Below the pieces are notes generated by a model. The model ran no database searches. It saw only the letters and a list, made by a program, of their open reading frames with translations, and was not told where the DNA came from. DNA of 64,000 nucleotides from Anaerotruncus sp. MC2020 (GTDB taxonomy: Bacteria; Bacillota; Clostridia; Oscillospirales; Ruminococcaceae). The stretch covers positions 20,976 through 84,975 of the forward strand of contig KL370841.1 in the NCBI GenBank assembly GCA_000701945.1, written 5' to 3'. The position numbers and the translations under genes are program-made. This document shows positions 1 to 8,260 of the stretch, in pieces; the first letter of the stretch is position 1, and each line of letters begins with the position of its first letter.

Positions 1-789
1 CGCCCCGTCATACTCCTCTCGGGACCGTCGGGCTCGGGCAAGACGACGACAGCCTTCATGATAGAGAAGCTTCTCGACGAGGCGGGCTGTGAGACACACA
101 CCATATCCATGGACAACTACTTCTGCCCGCTGACACACGAGGAGAAGGAGCTTGCCTCACTCGGCAAAATGGACCTCGAATCTCCCGACCGCATAGACAC
201 CGACCTGCTTAACACACAGATAGAGGCGATAGACCGCGGCGAGGAGATAGAGATACCGAAGTACAACTTTGCGGACTCCACCCGCGAGCACAGCGGACTC
301 TTCCTCAAGCGCGGCAAGGGCGAGCTCGTCATATTCGAGGGCATACACGCGCTGAATCCCGCGGTTATAACCGTCCCCGACAGCAAGCTCATCAAGCTGT
401 ACGTCAGCGTGCGCACGCGAGTGACCTGCGGAGACATCATACTCCACCCGTCGAAGGTTCGCCTGATGAGGCGAATGATACGCGACAAGAACTTCCGCAA
501 GAGAACTCTGCGCGAGACAATGAATATGTTCCACAGCGTAGAATCGGGCGAAAACAAGTACATAATGCCGTACAAGCACCGCTCGGACTACGATATCGAC
601 ACCTTCATGGCTTATGAGCTGAACGCCTACCGTGATTCGCTGATAGACCAGCTCCGCGAGCTGAGCGACTTCCCCGAGCTTGCGGACGTGACGGCGGTGC
701 TCGAACAACTCGTGCCGCTCGACAAGAAGGATATTTCCCGCGATTCGCTGATATGCGAGTTCATTGGACAGGGACAGTTCAAATACTGA
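1..789 (+). CDS. Uridine kinase-like nucleoside kinase (5' end missing)
   Basis: The reading frame is open from the first base, so the gene starts upstream of the window. The visible 262 codons begin in a P-loop (LLSGPSGSGKTTT, about residues 5-17), followed by DNYF and a Y-N-F-A-D-S segment typical of the phosphoribulokinase/uridine kinase family, then VIFEGIHALNP, a Walker-B-like stretch. The expected reaction is phosphorylation of uridine or cytidine in the cytoplasm (salvage). Many clostridial homologues have an N-terminal TGS/ThrRS-like extension before the kinase domain; whether this one does cannot be seen. The family assignment is firm; the exact substrate is inferred. Confidence 0.85.
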   Translation, partial: RPVILLSGPSGSGKTTTAFMIEKLLDEAGCETHTISMDNYFCPLTHEEKELASLGKMDLESPDRIDTDLLNTQIEAIDRGEEIEIPKYNFADSTREHSGLFLKRGKGELVIFEGIHALNPAVITVPDSKLIKLYVSVRTRVTCGDIILHPSKVRLMRRMIRDKNFRKRTLRETMNMFHSVESGENKYIMPYKHRSDYDIDTFMAYELNAYRDSLIDQLRELSDFPELADVTAVLEQLVPLDKKDISRDSLICEFIGQGQFKY

Positions 790-792
790 TAA

Positions 793-818
793 AAAAGGGA
801 CGCTTCGGCGTCCCTTTT
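793..818. terminator. Bidirectional terminator hairpin
   Basis: An 11-bp perfect stem (AAAAGGGACGC / GCGTCCCTTTT) closes on a TTCG tetraloop. A-tract and T-tract flank the stem, so it can end both the kinase gene on the plus strand and the convergent CNNM/HlyC gene on the minus strand. Confidence 0.9.
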
Positions 819-820
819 GC

Positions 821-2080
821 TTATTCTTCCTCTTCCGACTCTTCCGCGGGAAGTATCTCGATGATGACCTTTTCCACGCTCTGCTCGCTGACCTCTGCGG
901 CGGTGAGCCTGAACACGCCTGCTTCGGCGCTTTCTCCCGCCTCGGGGATATGCTCGAGTATCTCGGTTATCCAGCCTCCGACGGTGGAATATTCGGTAAT
1001 TATCATATCCTCGTCGAGCCCGAGCGTCTCGAGCAGGTCGCCGATGTTGACGTCACCCGCGCACTCGTACTTATTCTCGCCGAGCTTGACAATGTTCGTG
1101 ATTATCTCGTCGTCCTCGTCGTAAATCTCGCCGACGAGCTCCTCGATGATGTCCTCGAGGGTTATCATGCCCTTGGTGCCGCCGTACTGGTCGGTGACGA
1201 TAGCGAGGTGTACCTTCGAGCGCTGCATAGAGCGCATAGCCTCGCTGATGAGCTTGGTATCGGCGATATGCGGGACTTCCTGAATGATGCTGCGGATATC
1301 GCTTCCGCCCTCGATGAGCATTTTGAAGAACGCCTTGTTGGTGATTATACCGAGGATATTGTCGAGGCTCTTCTCATAGACGGGCAGACGCGAGTACATC
1401 TCGCGTGTGAAGGTCGCCTTTATCTCGTCGATAGTGTCGGTCACGTCCACGCCTATCATCTTCACGCGGGGGATGAGTATCTCCTCGACGGATATCTCGT
1501 CGAATTCGAGCGCACTCTTGACGAGCTCGCTCTCCTGCTCCTCGATGACGCCCTCCTCCTCAATCTCGTCTATCATGTACTTGAGCTCGTCCTCGGTGAC
1601 GGTCGGAGCCTCGTCGCCCTTGGAGAACAGCGACGAGAGCTTGTTTAGGAGCCAAACGAAGGGCTTGAGCAGTATCACCAGCGCCCACAGCGGCGACGCG
1701 AACGCGAGAGATATCTTCTCGGCGTTCTTCTTGGCGTAGGACTTGGGAAGCACCTCGCAGAATACGAGCACCAGCACGGTAATGACGGCGGTGGATATGC
1801 CAGCGCCCTTGCTGCCGAAGATGCTGACGAAGAGCAGCGTGCTGACGGACGAGGCAGCGATGTTGACGATATTGTTGCCGATGAGGACGGCGGTGAGCAC
1901 CTCGTCGAAGCGGTTGGCGAGCTTCAGCGCCTTGGCGGCTTTTTTATTTCCCTGCGACTCGTAGTTTTTGAGGCGTAGCTTGTTCACGCTGGAGTAGGCG
2001 GTCTCAGTGCCCGAAAACAGGGCAGAGAACACCATCATCGCGACTACGAGGGCTATTTTCCATATATCAGATTTTTCCAT
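821..2080 (-). CDS. CNNM/HlyC family membrane protein (DUF21, CBS pair, CorC_HlyC)
   Basis: This 419-aa protein has the family layout: an N-terminal DUF21 membrane domain with about four hydrophobic segments (residues 1-190, including a G-T-E-T-A-Y-S-S motif), a CBS-domain pair (about 195-320, starting near [12 protein letters not shown]) and a C-terminal CorC_HlyC domain (about 335-410). The family is linked to divalent cation (Mg2+/Co2+) transport or its regulation; older annotations call it hemolysin C. In-frame ATGs lie at 2098 and 2086, but AGAAAGG sits about 7 bases before the ATG at 2080, so that start is chosen. The C-terminus is strongly acidic. Confidence 0.9.
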   Translation of the reverse strand: MEKSDIWKIALVVAMMVFSALFSGTETAYSSVNKLRLKNYESQGNKKAAKALKLANRFDEVLTAVLIGNNIVNIAASSVSTLLFVSIFGSKGAGISTAVITVLVLVFCEVLPKSYAKKNAEKISLAFASPLWALVILLKPFVWLLNKLSSLFSKGDEAPTVTEDELKYMIDEIEEEGVIEEQESELVKSALEFDEISVEEILIPRVKMIGVDVTDTIDEIKATFTREMYSRLPVYEKSLDNILGIITNKAFFKMLIEGGSDIRSIIQEVPHIADTKLISEAMRSMQRSKVHLAIVTDQYGGTKGMITLEDIIEELVGEIYDEDDEIITNIVKLGENKYECAGDVNIGDLLETLGLDEDMIITEYSTVGGWITEILEHIPEAGESAEAGVFRLTAAEVSEQSVEKVIIEILPAEESEEEE

Positions 2081-2110
2081 AATCATCCTTTCTGTCATAC
2101 AGACAGGATT

Positions 2111-2139
2111 ATTTTAACATATAATCGAGAAAATAGCAA
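2111..2139 (-). promoter_or_regulatory. Sigma-A promoter for the CNNM/HlyC gene
   Basis: On the minus strand TTGCTA (2134-2139) is followed after exactly 17 bp by TAAAAT (2111-2116). The same TTGCTA -35 occurs before the degenerate cyclophilin gene. The -35/-10 block lies inside the first copy of the tandem repeat described next. Confidence 0.65.
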
Positions 2140-2287
2140 GGGGCGCGGGGAGATATTTCAGTTTTATTCATCTTTGCCGCGAAACAGCCAGCGGAGGCTC
2201 TCCGCTTTTAACATATAATTGAGGAAATAGCAAGGGACGCGGGGAGGTATTTCAGTTTTATTCATCTTTGCCGCGAAACCGCCAGCG
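2112..2287. repeat. Two direct copies of an 82-bp unit
   Basis: Bases 2112-2193 and 2206-2287 are the same 82-bp sequence with about five substitutions, separated by 12 bp (94-bp period). Each copy carries a TTGCTA-like -35 in minus orientation. The duplication lies in the divergent promoter region between the CNNM/HlyC gene and the small membrane protein gene. No coding potential is evident. Confidence 0.85.
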
Positions 2288-2353
2288 TGTCCGTCCCGCA
2301 CATTTTTCACATAAACGCCCGCATGATAAGGGATATTTCGGGCAAAATTCAGA

Positions 2354-2382
2354 TTGACACAAAGCGTTAAAAGTGGTATAAT
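2354..2382 (+). promoter_or_regulatory. Sigma-A promoter for the YidC-fusion operon
   Basis: A perfect TTGACA (2354-2359) is followed after 17 bp by a perfect TATAAT (2377-2382). The first gene starts about 48 bp after the expected transcription start. Confidence 0.85.
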
Positions 2383-2436
2383 ATAAGTTGTCAGTTTTTT
2401 GACGAAGTTTTAACAATTTAGAAGAAGGAGAAAACT

Positions 2437-2706
2437 ATGGAAAATATCGCAATGCTGTCCGCAGTGACCGCGGGCATCAAAATGGCATACCTCGACCCGA
2501 GCTCCACGACGCTCATCATACAGATAGTAGCGGGCGTAGTCATCACAGTCGGCACCGTGCTCGGTATCTACTGGAGAAAGATGAAGAACGCCGTTAAAAA
2601 GAAGAAGCCCGAGGACGAAGCTCCCGCAGCGGAGATGAAGGGCGCAGAGGACGGCAAGGACGTTATCACGGCAGACGACCTCCTCGACGACGAAGACGAC
2701 GAATAA
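2437..2706 (+). CDS. Small single-pass membrane protein with acidic tail
   Basis: The 89-aa product is not recognised. It has one hydrophobic segment (about residues 24-45), then a lysine-rich stop-transfer region (RKMKNAVKKKK), then a very acidic tail ending in DDLLDDEDDE. This predicts an outside N-terminus and a cytoplasmic charged tail. AAGGAG precedes the ATG at good distance and the strong promoter at 2354 drives it. It lies 15 bp upstream of the YidC fusion gene, so the two proteins are probably made together; a helper role for the fusion protein is inference only. Confidence 0.75.
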   Translation: MENIAMLSAVTAGIKMAYLDPSSTTLIIQIVAGVVITVGTVLGIYWRKMKNAVKKKKPEDEAPAAEMKGAEDGKDVITADDLLDDEDDE

Positions 2707-2721
2707 TACGGGAGCACGCTG

Positions 2722-4764
2722 ATGATAGTAATTAGCTTTTTAGGCAATATCCTCGGCAAGGCGATGACGTTCATATTCAACATAGTCGGCGACTACGGAC
2801 TCAGTATCATCATCTTCACGTTCCTGACGAAGATACTGCTGTTCCCGCTGAATATGGTGACGCAGAAGAACTCGATAAATATGGTACGCCTCATGCCCGA
2901 GGAGAACGCACTCAAGATAAAATACATCGACGACAAGGACAAGCTCGGCGAAGAGCAGCTGAAGCTGTACAAGAAGTACCACTACCACCCGCTGCTGAGC
3001 TCCGTGCCGCTGCTGATACAGATACCGCTGGTACTGGGACTGGTATACGTAATGTACCACCCGCTGACGTTCATACTCCAGTTTGACGCAGGAGTGATAA
3101 GCAGCTTCAAGGACTGGCTGGGCACCTTTGCCGACCCCGACAAGCTCGCTGAGAACACCTACCAGCTTGAGATAGTGAGCCTGATAAAGAGCGCACTTAT
3201 CCCCGAGGGACACGCTCTCCCCGATATGCTCCTTGCGCCCGCAGAGCAGATAAAGGAACTCAACATGATGTTCCTCGGCATCGACCTGAGCAAGACACCC
3301 TCGTTCAAGCATGACTATGTACTGCTGCTGATACCGCTCATCTCGGGACTGAGCGCATGGCTGATGTGCGTGATACAGAACAAGATAAACGTTCTTCAGG
3401 TATCGCAGGGCAGCCTCAACAAGATACTGACGACGCTGTTCATGATAGCGTTCTCGACATACTTCGCATTCCTTGTACCCGCAGGCGTAGGTCTGTACTG
3501 GATATTCGGCAACCTGTTCGCTATCCCGTTCATGTACCTGTACAACATCTGTATGCCGCCGAAGAAGTACATCGACTACGAGTACCTCAAGAAGATGAAC
3601 GAGCAGCGCATAGAGAAGGAAAAGCTCCACAAGAAGTACAACGCCCGCGAGAAGGAGGACTACAAGAAGTTCTTCGCAGTGCAGGATATGAAGCTGATGT
3701 TCTACTCCGAGTCGAACGGCTTCTACAAGTACTTCAAGGGCACTATCGACTACATCTGCGAGCACTCCGACCTCGACATCCACTACGTGACGAGCGACCC
3801 TAACGACAAGATATTCGAGGACCCCCGTCCGCAGATACACCCCTACTACATCGGCTCCGACAGACGTCTCGTGCCGCTGTTCATGAAGCTCGAATGCACA
3901 ATGGTCGTGATGACTATGCCCGACCTCGAGAAGTACCACATCAAGCGTTCACGCGTGAAGAAGGACATCGAGTACGTGTATATGTATCACGGCATAGGAA
4001 GCAACTGCACACTGAGAAAGGGCGCGCTCGACTGGTTCGATACGATACTCGTCCCCAACGTTGACCACACTCAGGAGATACGCGCAGAGGAGGAGCTGTA
4101 CAACCTCCCGAAGAAGCGCCTTGTCGAGACAGGCTACACGCTCATCGACGATATGTGCAGGACGTACAACTCCACCGAGCACAAGCCGAACGAGATACCG
4201 AAGATACTGATAGCGCCGTCGTGGCAGGTCGACAACATCATCGACCTCTGCGTGGACGACCTCCTTGCAGAGCTCGGCAAGACGGACTATGAGATAATCC
4301 TCCGTCCTCACCCTCAGCACGTAAAGCACGAGCCCGAGAAGTTCGAGACGCTGAAGGAAAAGTTCAAGGACAAGAAGAACATCACAGTTCAGACGGACTT
4401 CTCCTCGAACAATCCTGTAATGGAGGCAGACGTCCTCATCACCGACTGGAGCGACATCTGCTGGGAGTACGCATTCGTAACGAAGCGTCCCGTGCTGTTC
4501 ATCGACACACCGATGAAGATGATGAATCAGGAGTATTACAAGCTCGGAATAGAGCCGATAAACGACAAGCTGAGAACGGAGATAGGCGCTATAGTGAAGC
4601 CTACCGAGCTCGGCAAGACGAACGAAATCATCGCGGATATGCTTGCAAAGCGCGAGGAATACGCGGAGAAGATACAGAAGGTCTACGAAGAGCACGTATA
4701 CAACATCGGCAAGAGCGACAAGCTCAGCGGACGCTATATCATCAAACGACTTACAGGAAAATAA
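2722..4764 (+). CDS. YidC/Oxa1-type insertase domain fused to CDP-glycerol glycerophosphotransferase domain
   Basis: This is a 680-aa two-domain protein in one uninterrupted frame. Residues 1 to about 285 look like YidC/Oxa1: about five hydrophobic segments, YGLSIIIFTFLTKILLFPL at 25-43 and a conserved SVPLLIQIPLVLGL stretch. Lys37 occupies the place where many YidC proteins have the groove Arg. A lysine/glutamate-rich linker follows, then a Glyphos_transf (TagB/TagF-like) domain with HGIGS (His423), RPHP (528-531) and DWSDICWEYAF (from 575). Such domains transfer glycerol phosphate from CDP-glycerol onto teichoic-acid-type polymers at the inner face of the membrane. GGGAG at 2710-2714 fixes the start. 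The insertase part may act as a membrane anchor rather than an insertase. Confidence 0.85.
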   Translation: MIVISFLGNILGKAMTFIFNIVGDYGLSIIIFTFLTKILLFPLNMVTQKNSINMVRLMPEENALKIKYIDDKDKLGEEQLKLYKKYHYHPLLSSVPLLIQIPLVLGLVYVMYHPLTFILQFDAGVISSFKDWLGTFADPDKLAENTYQLEIVSLIKSALIPEGHALPDMLLAPAEQIKELNMMFLGIDLSKTPSFKHDYVLLLIPLISGLSAWLMCVIQNKINVLQVSQGSLNKILTTLFMIAFSTYFAFLVPAGVGLYWIFGNLFAIPFMYLYNICMPPKKYIDYEYLKKMNEQRIEKEKLHKKYNAREKEDYKKFFAVQDMKLMFYSESNGFYKYFKGTIDYICEHSDLDIHYVTSDPNDKIFEDPRPQIHPYYIGSDRRLVPLFMKLECTMVVMTMPDLEKYHIKRSRVKKDIEYVYMYHGIGSNCTLRKGALDWFDTILVPNVDHTQEIRAEEELYNLPKKRLVETGYTLIDDMCRTYNSTEHKPNEIPKILIAPSWQVDNIIDLCVDDLLAELGKTDYEIILRPHPQHVKHEPEKFETLKEKFKDKKNITVQTDFSSNNPVMEADVLITDWSDICWEYAFVTKRPVLFIDTPMKMMNQEYYKLGIEPINDKLRTEIGAIVKPTELGKTNEIIADMLAKREEYAEKIQKVYEEHVYNIGKSDKLSGRYIIKRLTGK

Positions 4765-4780
4765 TATACACTCTGACAGC

Positions 4781-4814
4781 AAAAAGCCGCCGTTTCGGAA
4801 AACGGCGGCTTTTT
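4781..4814 (+). terminator. Terminator of the YidC-fusion operon
   Basis: A 15-bp perfect stem (AAAAAGCCGCCGTTT / AAACGGCGGCTTTTT) around a 4-base loop ends in a T-tract, starting 17 bp after the stop codon. Confidence 0.92.
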
Positions 4815-4872
4815 GTATGCAATTCCGCAGGGGACGCCGCCCCTGAAAAATGAATCGGTCACATTATGCCTT

Positions 4873-5107
4873 GTAGGGGCTGATGCCCACATCAGCCCGC
4901 GAAAAATATGGAGTTGTAGGGGCGCATTACAGCAAAGCTGCATATAGCATCACAATCCAAATCAAAGATTTGGTGTGCTGCTTATCCGTGCGCCCGCACA
5001 TTACGCAATCGCTGACAAATAACATTTGTAGGGGCGCATTACAGCAAAGCTGCATATAGCATCACAATCCAAATCAAAGATTTGGTGTGCTGCTTATCCG
5101 TGCGCCC
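4873..5107. repeat. Cluster of three GTAG-hairpin (REP-like) units
   Basis: The cluster holds a short unit (4873-4899, GTAGGGGCTGATG with its complementary arm) and two copies of the 80-bp form (4916-4995 and 5028-5107), all in the same orientation. Each begins GTAGGGGC. The two 80-bp copies are identical or nearly so and contain internal palindromes (CAGCAAAGCTG; CCAAATC-AAA-GATTTGG). No gene is seen in this intergenic stretch. Confidence 0.9.
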
Positions 5108-5144
5108 GATAAACTCCAACATATCCGCTAAGCACTGTTCGCTC

Positions 5145-5504
5145 CTACACCTTATCCCTCTGCCTGAACACGAGGGAGGCGGCAAGTCCCGCGAGGAGCG
5201 CCGCCGCGATGCCTCCCGCCGCGGCGGTGAGCTCGCCCGTGAACACACCCGCAAAGCCGTTCTCGTCGACGGCTTTTCTCATGCCCTCGGCGAGCGCGTG
5301 TCCGAAGCCCGTGAGCGGCACGGAAGCTCCCGCGCCCGCGAAGTCGGCGAGCGGACTGTAGAGTCCGAGCGCCGAGAGCACGACTCCCGCGACGACATAG
5401 CCCGTGAGAATGCGCGCGGGGGTGAGCTTGGTGAAGTCGATGAAAAGCTGTCCTACGGCGCAGATAGCACCGCCGACGAGGAAAGCCCTGATAATTTCGG
5501 TCAT
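5145..5504 (-). CDS. spoVAE: Stage V sporulation protein AE (SpoVAEB-like)
   Basis: The 119-aa product is hydrophobic with about four membrane segments and begins MTEIIRAFLVGGAICAVGQL, the usual start of the SpoVAC/SpoVAEB family. Family members form part of the SpoVA channel that moves dipicolinic acid into the developing spore and out on germination. The start at 5504 has AGGAG immediately upstream, made from the last codons of spoVAD; the two genes are 2 bp apart and clearly co-translated. In-frame starts further upstream would run into spoVAD and are rejected. Confidence 0.9.
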   Translation of the reverse strand: MTEIIRAFLVGGAICAVGQLFIDFTKLTPARILTGYVVAGVVLSALGLYSPLADFAGAGASVPLTGFGHALAEGMRKAVDENGFAGVFTGELTAAAGGIAAALLAGLAASLVFRQRDKV

Positions 5505-5506
5505 AG

Positions 5507-6523
5507 TTACTCCTTTACTCGCTGGATGTGGATGAGGTGAGCGATAGCGGGGATGCTCTCGCCCTGCTGGAGCGACATCGTAGACATCAGCGCGCCTGTC
5601 GCGGCAAAGAGCATATTCCCGATGCGCCCCTCCTCGAGCATGGGCAGGAAGAGCCCGCAGAGCACGCTCGCACTGCACCCGCACCCCGACCCGCCGCAGT
5701 GCGTATCCTGCCTGTCGCTGTCGAAGATGAGCTCGCCGCAGTCGCGGTGCTGCTTGGAGATATCGACGCCCTGCTTGTGCAGCAGCTCGCGGACGAGCTT
5801 GCTGCCGACCGTGCCGAGGTCGCCCGTGACGATGTAGTCATAGTCCTCGGGAGCCGTCGCAGTCGCCTCAAGATAGCGCTTTATCGTGGTGGCGGCGGCG
5901 GGAGCCATAGCGCTGCCCATATTGGTGATGTCACTGATACCCATGTCAGCGATGCGCCCGATACAGCCTCCGACGACCGCCGCCCTGCCCTTGTCACGGG
6001 AGAGTATGACTGCTCCCGAGGCGGTACACGTCCACTGCGAGGTTGGAGTGCGCTGTCCGCCGTAGGATAGCGGCGCGCGGAACTGCCTCTCCGCGGTGGA
6101 GAAGTGGGAGGAGGTCACAGCGGCGGCGCGGCGCGAGACTCCGCTGTCCACAAGGACGGACGATATGAGCATACCCTCCGCCATAGTGGAGCACGCGCCG
6201 TAGATGCCGAGGAAGGGTATACCGAGCTCCCGCAGTCCGTAGGACGAGCCCGTACACTGGTTGATGAGGTCGCCCGAGCAAATGGAGTCGATATCTTCCT
6301 TGACGAGCCCCGCCTTTTTCACGGCGAGACTTACCGCCTCAAGCTGAAAGCGGCTCTCAGCCTGCTCCCACGTACTGCGTCCGAAGTGGCTGTCGCTGAT
6401 TATCTCGTCGAAGCACTTCCCGAGCGGACCGCGCCCCTCCTTGTCGCCGACGACGGCGGCATGGCTCTCGATGCGCACGGGTGCGCCGAGCCGAAACGCT
6501 CCCCGCGAAAGAAATTCTGACAT
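5507..6523 (-). CDS. spoVAD: Stage V sporulation protein AD
   Basis: The 338-aa protein has the thiolase-like fold signature of SpoVAD (GIYGACSTMAEG near residue 110, a VTSSHFSTAERQFR segment, then GGSGCGCSASV towards the end). In Bacillus SpoVAD binds dipicolinic acid and sits on the outer face of the inner spore membrane. Length matches the family. It is followed directly by spoVAE, but no spoVAC is found upstream, where a CPBP gene lies instead. Its ribosome binding site (GGAGG) is inside a strong hairpin, described separately. Confidence 0.93.
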   Translation of the reverse strand: MSEFLSRGAFRLGAPVRIESHAAVVGDKEGRGPLGKCFDEIISDSHFGRSTWEQAESRFQLEAVSLAVKKAGLVKEDIDSICSGDLINQCTGSSYGLRELGIPFLGIYGACSTMAEGMLISSVLVDSGVSRRAAAVTSSHFSTAERQFRAPLSYGGQRTPTSQWTCTASGAVILSRDKGRAAVVGGCIGRIADMGISDITNMGSAMAPAAATTIKRYLEATATAPEDYDYIVTGDLGTVGSKLVRELLHKQGVDISKQHRDCGELIFDSDRQDTHCGGSGCGCSASVLCGLFLPMLEEGRIGNMLFAATGALMSTMSLQQGESIPAIAHLIHIQRVKE

Positions 6524-6531
6524 AAAAAACG

Positions 6532-6565
6532 CCTCCGTTCGGGATTAGTATTTCCCGAGCGGAGG
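6532..6565 (-). promoter_or_regulatory. Hairpin that ends the CPBP gene and holds the spoVAD ribosome binding site
   Basis: A 13-bp stem (6532-6544 with 6553-6565; one wobble pair) is followed on the minus strand by CGTTTTTT and at once by the spoVAD ATG. It works on paper as a rho-independent terminator for the upstream CPBP gene. The GGAGG that must serve spoVAD is in its downstream arm, so the folded RNA would also hide that site. Confidence 0.75.
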
Positions 6566-6586
6566 GTATTATACATATCTGAGCCA

Positions 6587-7657
6587 TTAGCCGTTCAGAT
6601 AAGAGTTAAAGTCTAAAGGCTGTTCATCAAGCTCCTTGAATGCGGTCAGCGAGAGCAGAACGTGTATCAGCACAAAAGCAAGAATGGATATGCAGGTGAA
6701 AATCCAGCCGTAGTGCTTTGCGGGCTTGTTGTTCTCGCGGATATAGGAGACTGCGGTCTTTCTCTTGATGATGAACACGGCAACTCCCGCGATGAACATG
6801 ACGATGAGCACTCCCCAGTCGAGGATTTCCGCCGCAGTTTCGGGCAGCCTGTTCGAGATGAACACCATGAAGTCGCCGAAGAGGAAGTTGTTGATGATGT
6901 GGAGGGCGATAGACCAGCCGAGCCCGAACTCCATAGCCGCATAGCCGAACACGACTCCGACATATACCGCGAAAACGGACTGAGTGGGGTTAGCGTGCAT
7001 GATGCCGAAGAGTATTGCTGATGAGAGTATCGAGCAGAATTTGCCGCAGCCTGCTCTCTCGAAGGTGTGCATGACGAATCCGCGGTAGACTATCTCCTCG
7101 ATTATCGGACCGATAATGCTCGCATAGATGAACATTGATATCGTCTGACTTCCCGCCTGAGAGGTCTCTATCGCCTGCTGCAGCGAGAGCCCGACCTGAT
7201 TGAGCAGCCACTCTACGCCCTCGTCCATGAAGGTGACAACGAGCTGACAGCACATGAGTATGCACACGAGCATGAGCAGCTTGGAGGGAGACATTTTCCT
7301 GTGCGGAGCAAATATCTTCTTTACGGGCAGAGCCTTGATGAAGAAGAGCATGAGGAAGATGACTCCGATGATGACACCCGCTATCAGTCCGCCTGCGCGC
7401 TCTGTCAGGCTATCACTGTATTCCTGTATGAGTCTGTCGTATTCCGCTTTGTCGCCCATTGTTTTTACCGCGTAGTATGTAAAATGCGCGAACATATCGG
7501 CTATGTAGGTGCCGTAGAATATGCAGACGTATATCAGCAGACCCGCGCCCATGTACTCGACCTTGCCCTTGAACTCCTTGCGCTCGGCGACCTCGGGGGA
7601 GAGAGCTCTCGGCGGAGGAGCTGATGTGCTTGTATTGACTTGTGTATTGTTATCCAT
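6587..7657 (-). CDS. CPBP family intramembrane metalloprotease
   Basis: The 356-aa polytopic protein carries the CPBP (CAAX protease and bacteriocin-processing) motifs: EEIVYRGFVMHTFE, then FGIMHANP, then HIINNFLFGD, in the expected order across membrane helices. It has about eight hydrophobic segments and a proline-rich cytoplasmic N-terminus. Members cleave substrates within the membrane; some mature or resist bacteriocins, but the substrate here is unknown. AAAGGA lies before the ATG. A second CPBP gene occurs at 14250. Confidence 0.9.
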   Translation of the reverse strand: MDNNTQVNTSTSAPPPRALSPEVAERKEFKGKVEYMGAGLLIYVCIFYGTYIADMFAHFTYYAVKTMGDKAEYDRLIQEYSDSLTERAGGLIAGVIIGVIFLMLFFIKALPVKKIFAPHRKMSPSKLLMLVCILMCCQLVVTFMDEGVEWLLNQVGLSLQQAIETSQAGSQTISMFIYASIIGPIIEEIVYRGFVMHTFERAGCGKFCSILSSAILFGIMHANPTQSVFAVYVGVVFGYAAMEFGLGWSIALHIINNFLFGDFMVFISNRLPETAAEILDWGVLIVMFIAGVAVFIIKRKTAVSYIRENNKPAKHYGWIFTCISILAFVLIHVLLSLTAFKELDEQPLDFNSYLNG

Positions 7658-7685
7658 AGTGCTATCCTTTCAAAAATATAATAAT

Positions 7686-7714
7686 ATCATAGCATACCCG
7701 CACGGATTTGTCAA
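7686..7714 (-). promoter_or_regulatory. Sigma-A promoter for the CPBP gene at 6587-7657
   Basis: On the minus strand TTGACA (7709-7714), a 17-bp spacer and TATGAT (7686-7691) precede the gene. Confidence 0.8.
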
Positions 7715-7749
7715 TACAAATGACAATGTGCAGAGGGGGGCTCCCCTTA

Positions 7750-7845
7750 GACTGCTCCCCTTAGCGGAAAAAGCGGGCTACCGAGCCGTAAAGTAACGGC
7801 TCATATTTGGTAACCTGCGATTCCGCCAAAGGGGGCTCCCCTTGG
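7750..7845. repeat. 96-bp dispersed repeat, copy 1
   Basis: This block matches 48608-48703 in the same orientation with fewer than ten differences. It holds a palindrome (GAGCCGTAA / TAACGGCTC) and ends with GGGGGCTCCCCTTGG. It lies just beyond the 3' end of mazF; the other copy lies just beyond the 3' end of the GH5 gene. Confidence 0.85.
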
Positions 7846-7860
7846 GCGCCCCCTTTGCAT

Positions 7861-8208
7861 TCACAGCTCCAGTCCGAAGCTGATAGACAGGGCGGTATTG
7901 ACCTTGTCCATGGAGCGGAGGTCGAGCTCGCCCATTTTATCCTTGAGTCGTTTCTTATCAATGGTGCGTATCTGCTCGAGCAGGACAATGCTGTCCTTGG
8001 CGAGCCCGCACTTATCCGCCTGCACCTCTATGTGGGTAGGAAGGCGGTTCTTGTCGCGCTGACTGGTTATAGCCGCGGCGATGACTGTTGGACTGTGACG
8101 GTTCCCGACGTCGTTCTGAACGATAAGTACGGGTCGGACGCCGCCCTGCTCCGAGCCGACGACGGGACTGAGGTCGGCGTAATATATTTCTCCTCTTTTA
8201 ACTGACAT
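7861..8208 (-). CDS. MazF/EndoA-type toxin (mRNA interferase), no antitoxin seen
   Basis: The 115-aa protein matches the MazF/PemK/NdoA fold throughout: [19 protein letters not shown] at the start, RPVLIVQND, then a [10 protein letters not shown] strand and a C-terminal [12 protein letters not shown] segment. MazF toxins are ribosome-independent endoribonucleases that cut mRNA. AGGAG precedes the ATG. The usual upstream CopG/MazE-type antitoxin gene is absent: the minus-strand region upstream (8209-8530) shows no usable small reading frame. It may be an orphan toxin or be neutralised in trans. Confidence 0.9.
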   Translation of the reverse strand: MSVKRGEIYYADLSPVVGSEQGGVRPVLIVQNDVGNRHSPTVIAAAITSQRDKNRLPTHIEVQADKCGLAKDSIVLLEQIRTIDKKRLKDKMGELDLRSMDKVNTALSISFGLEL

Positions 8209-8260
8209 AGCATTTATCTCCTGTGAAAAGATTTGGTTTCTGCCTATATTATCCCTCTCT

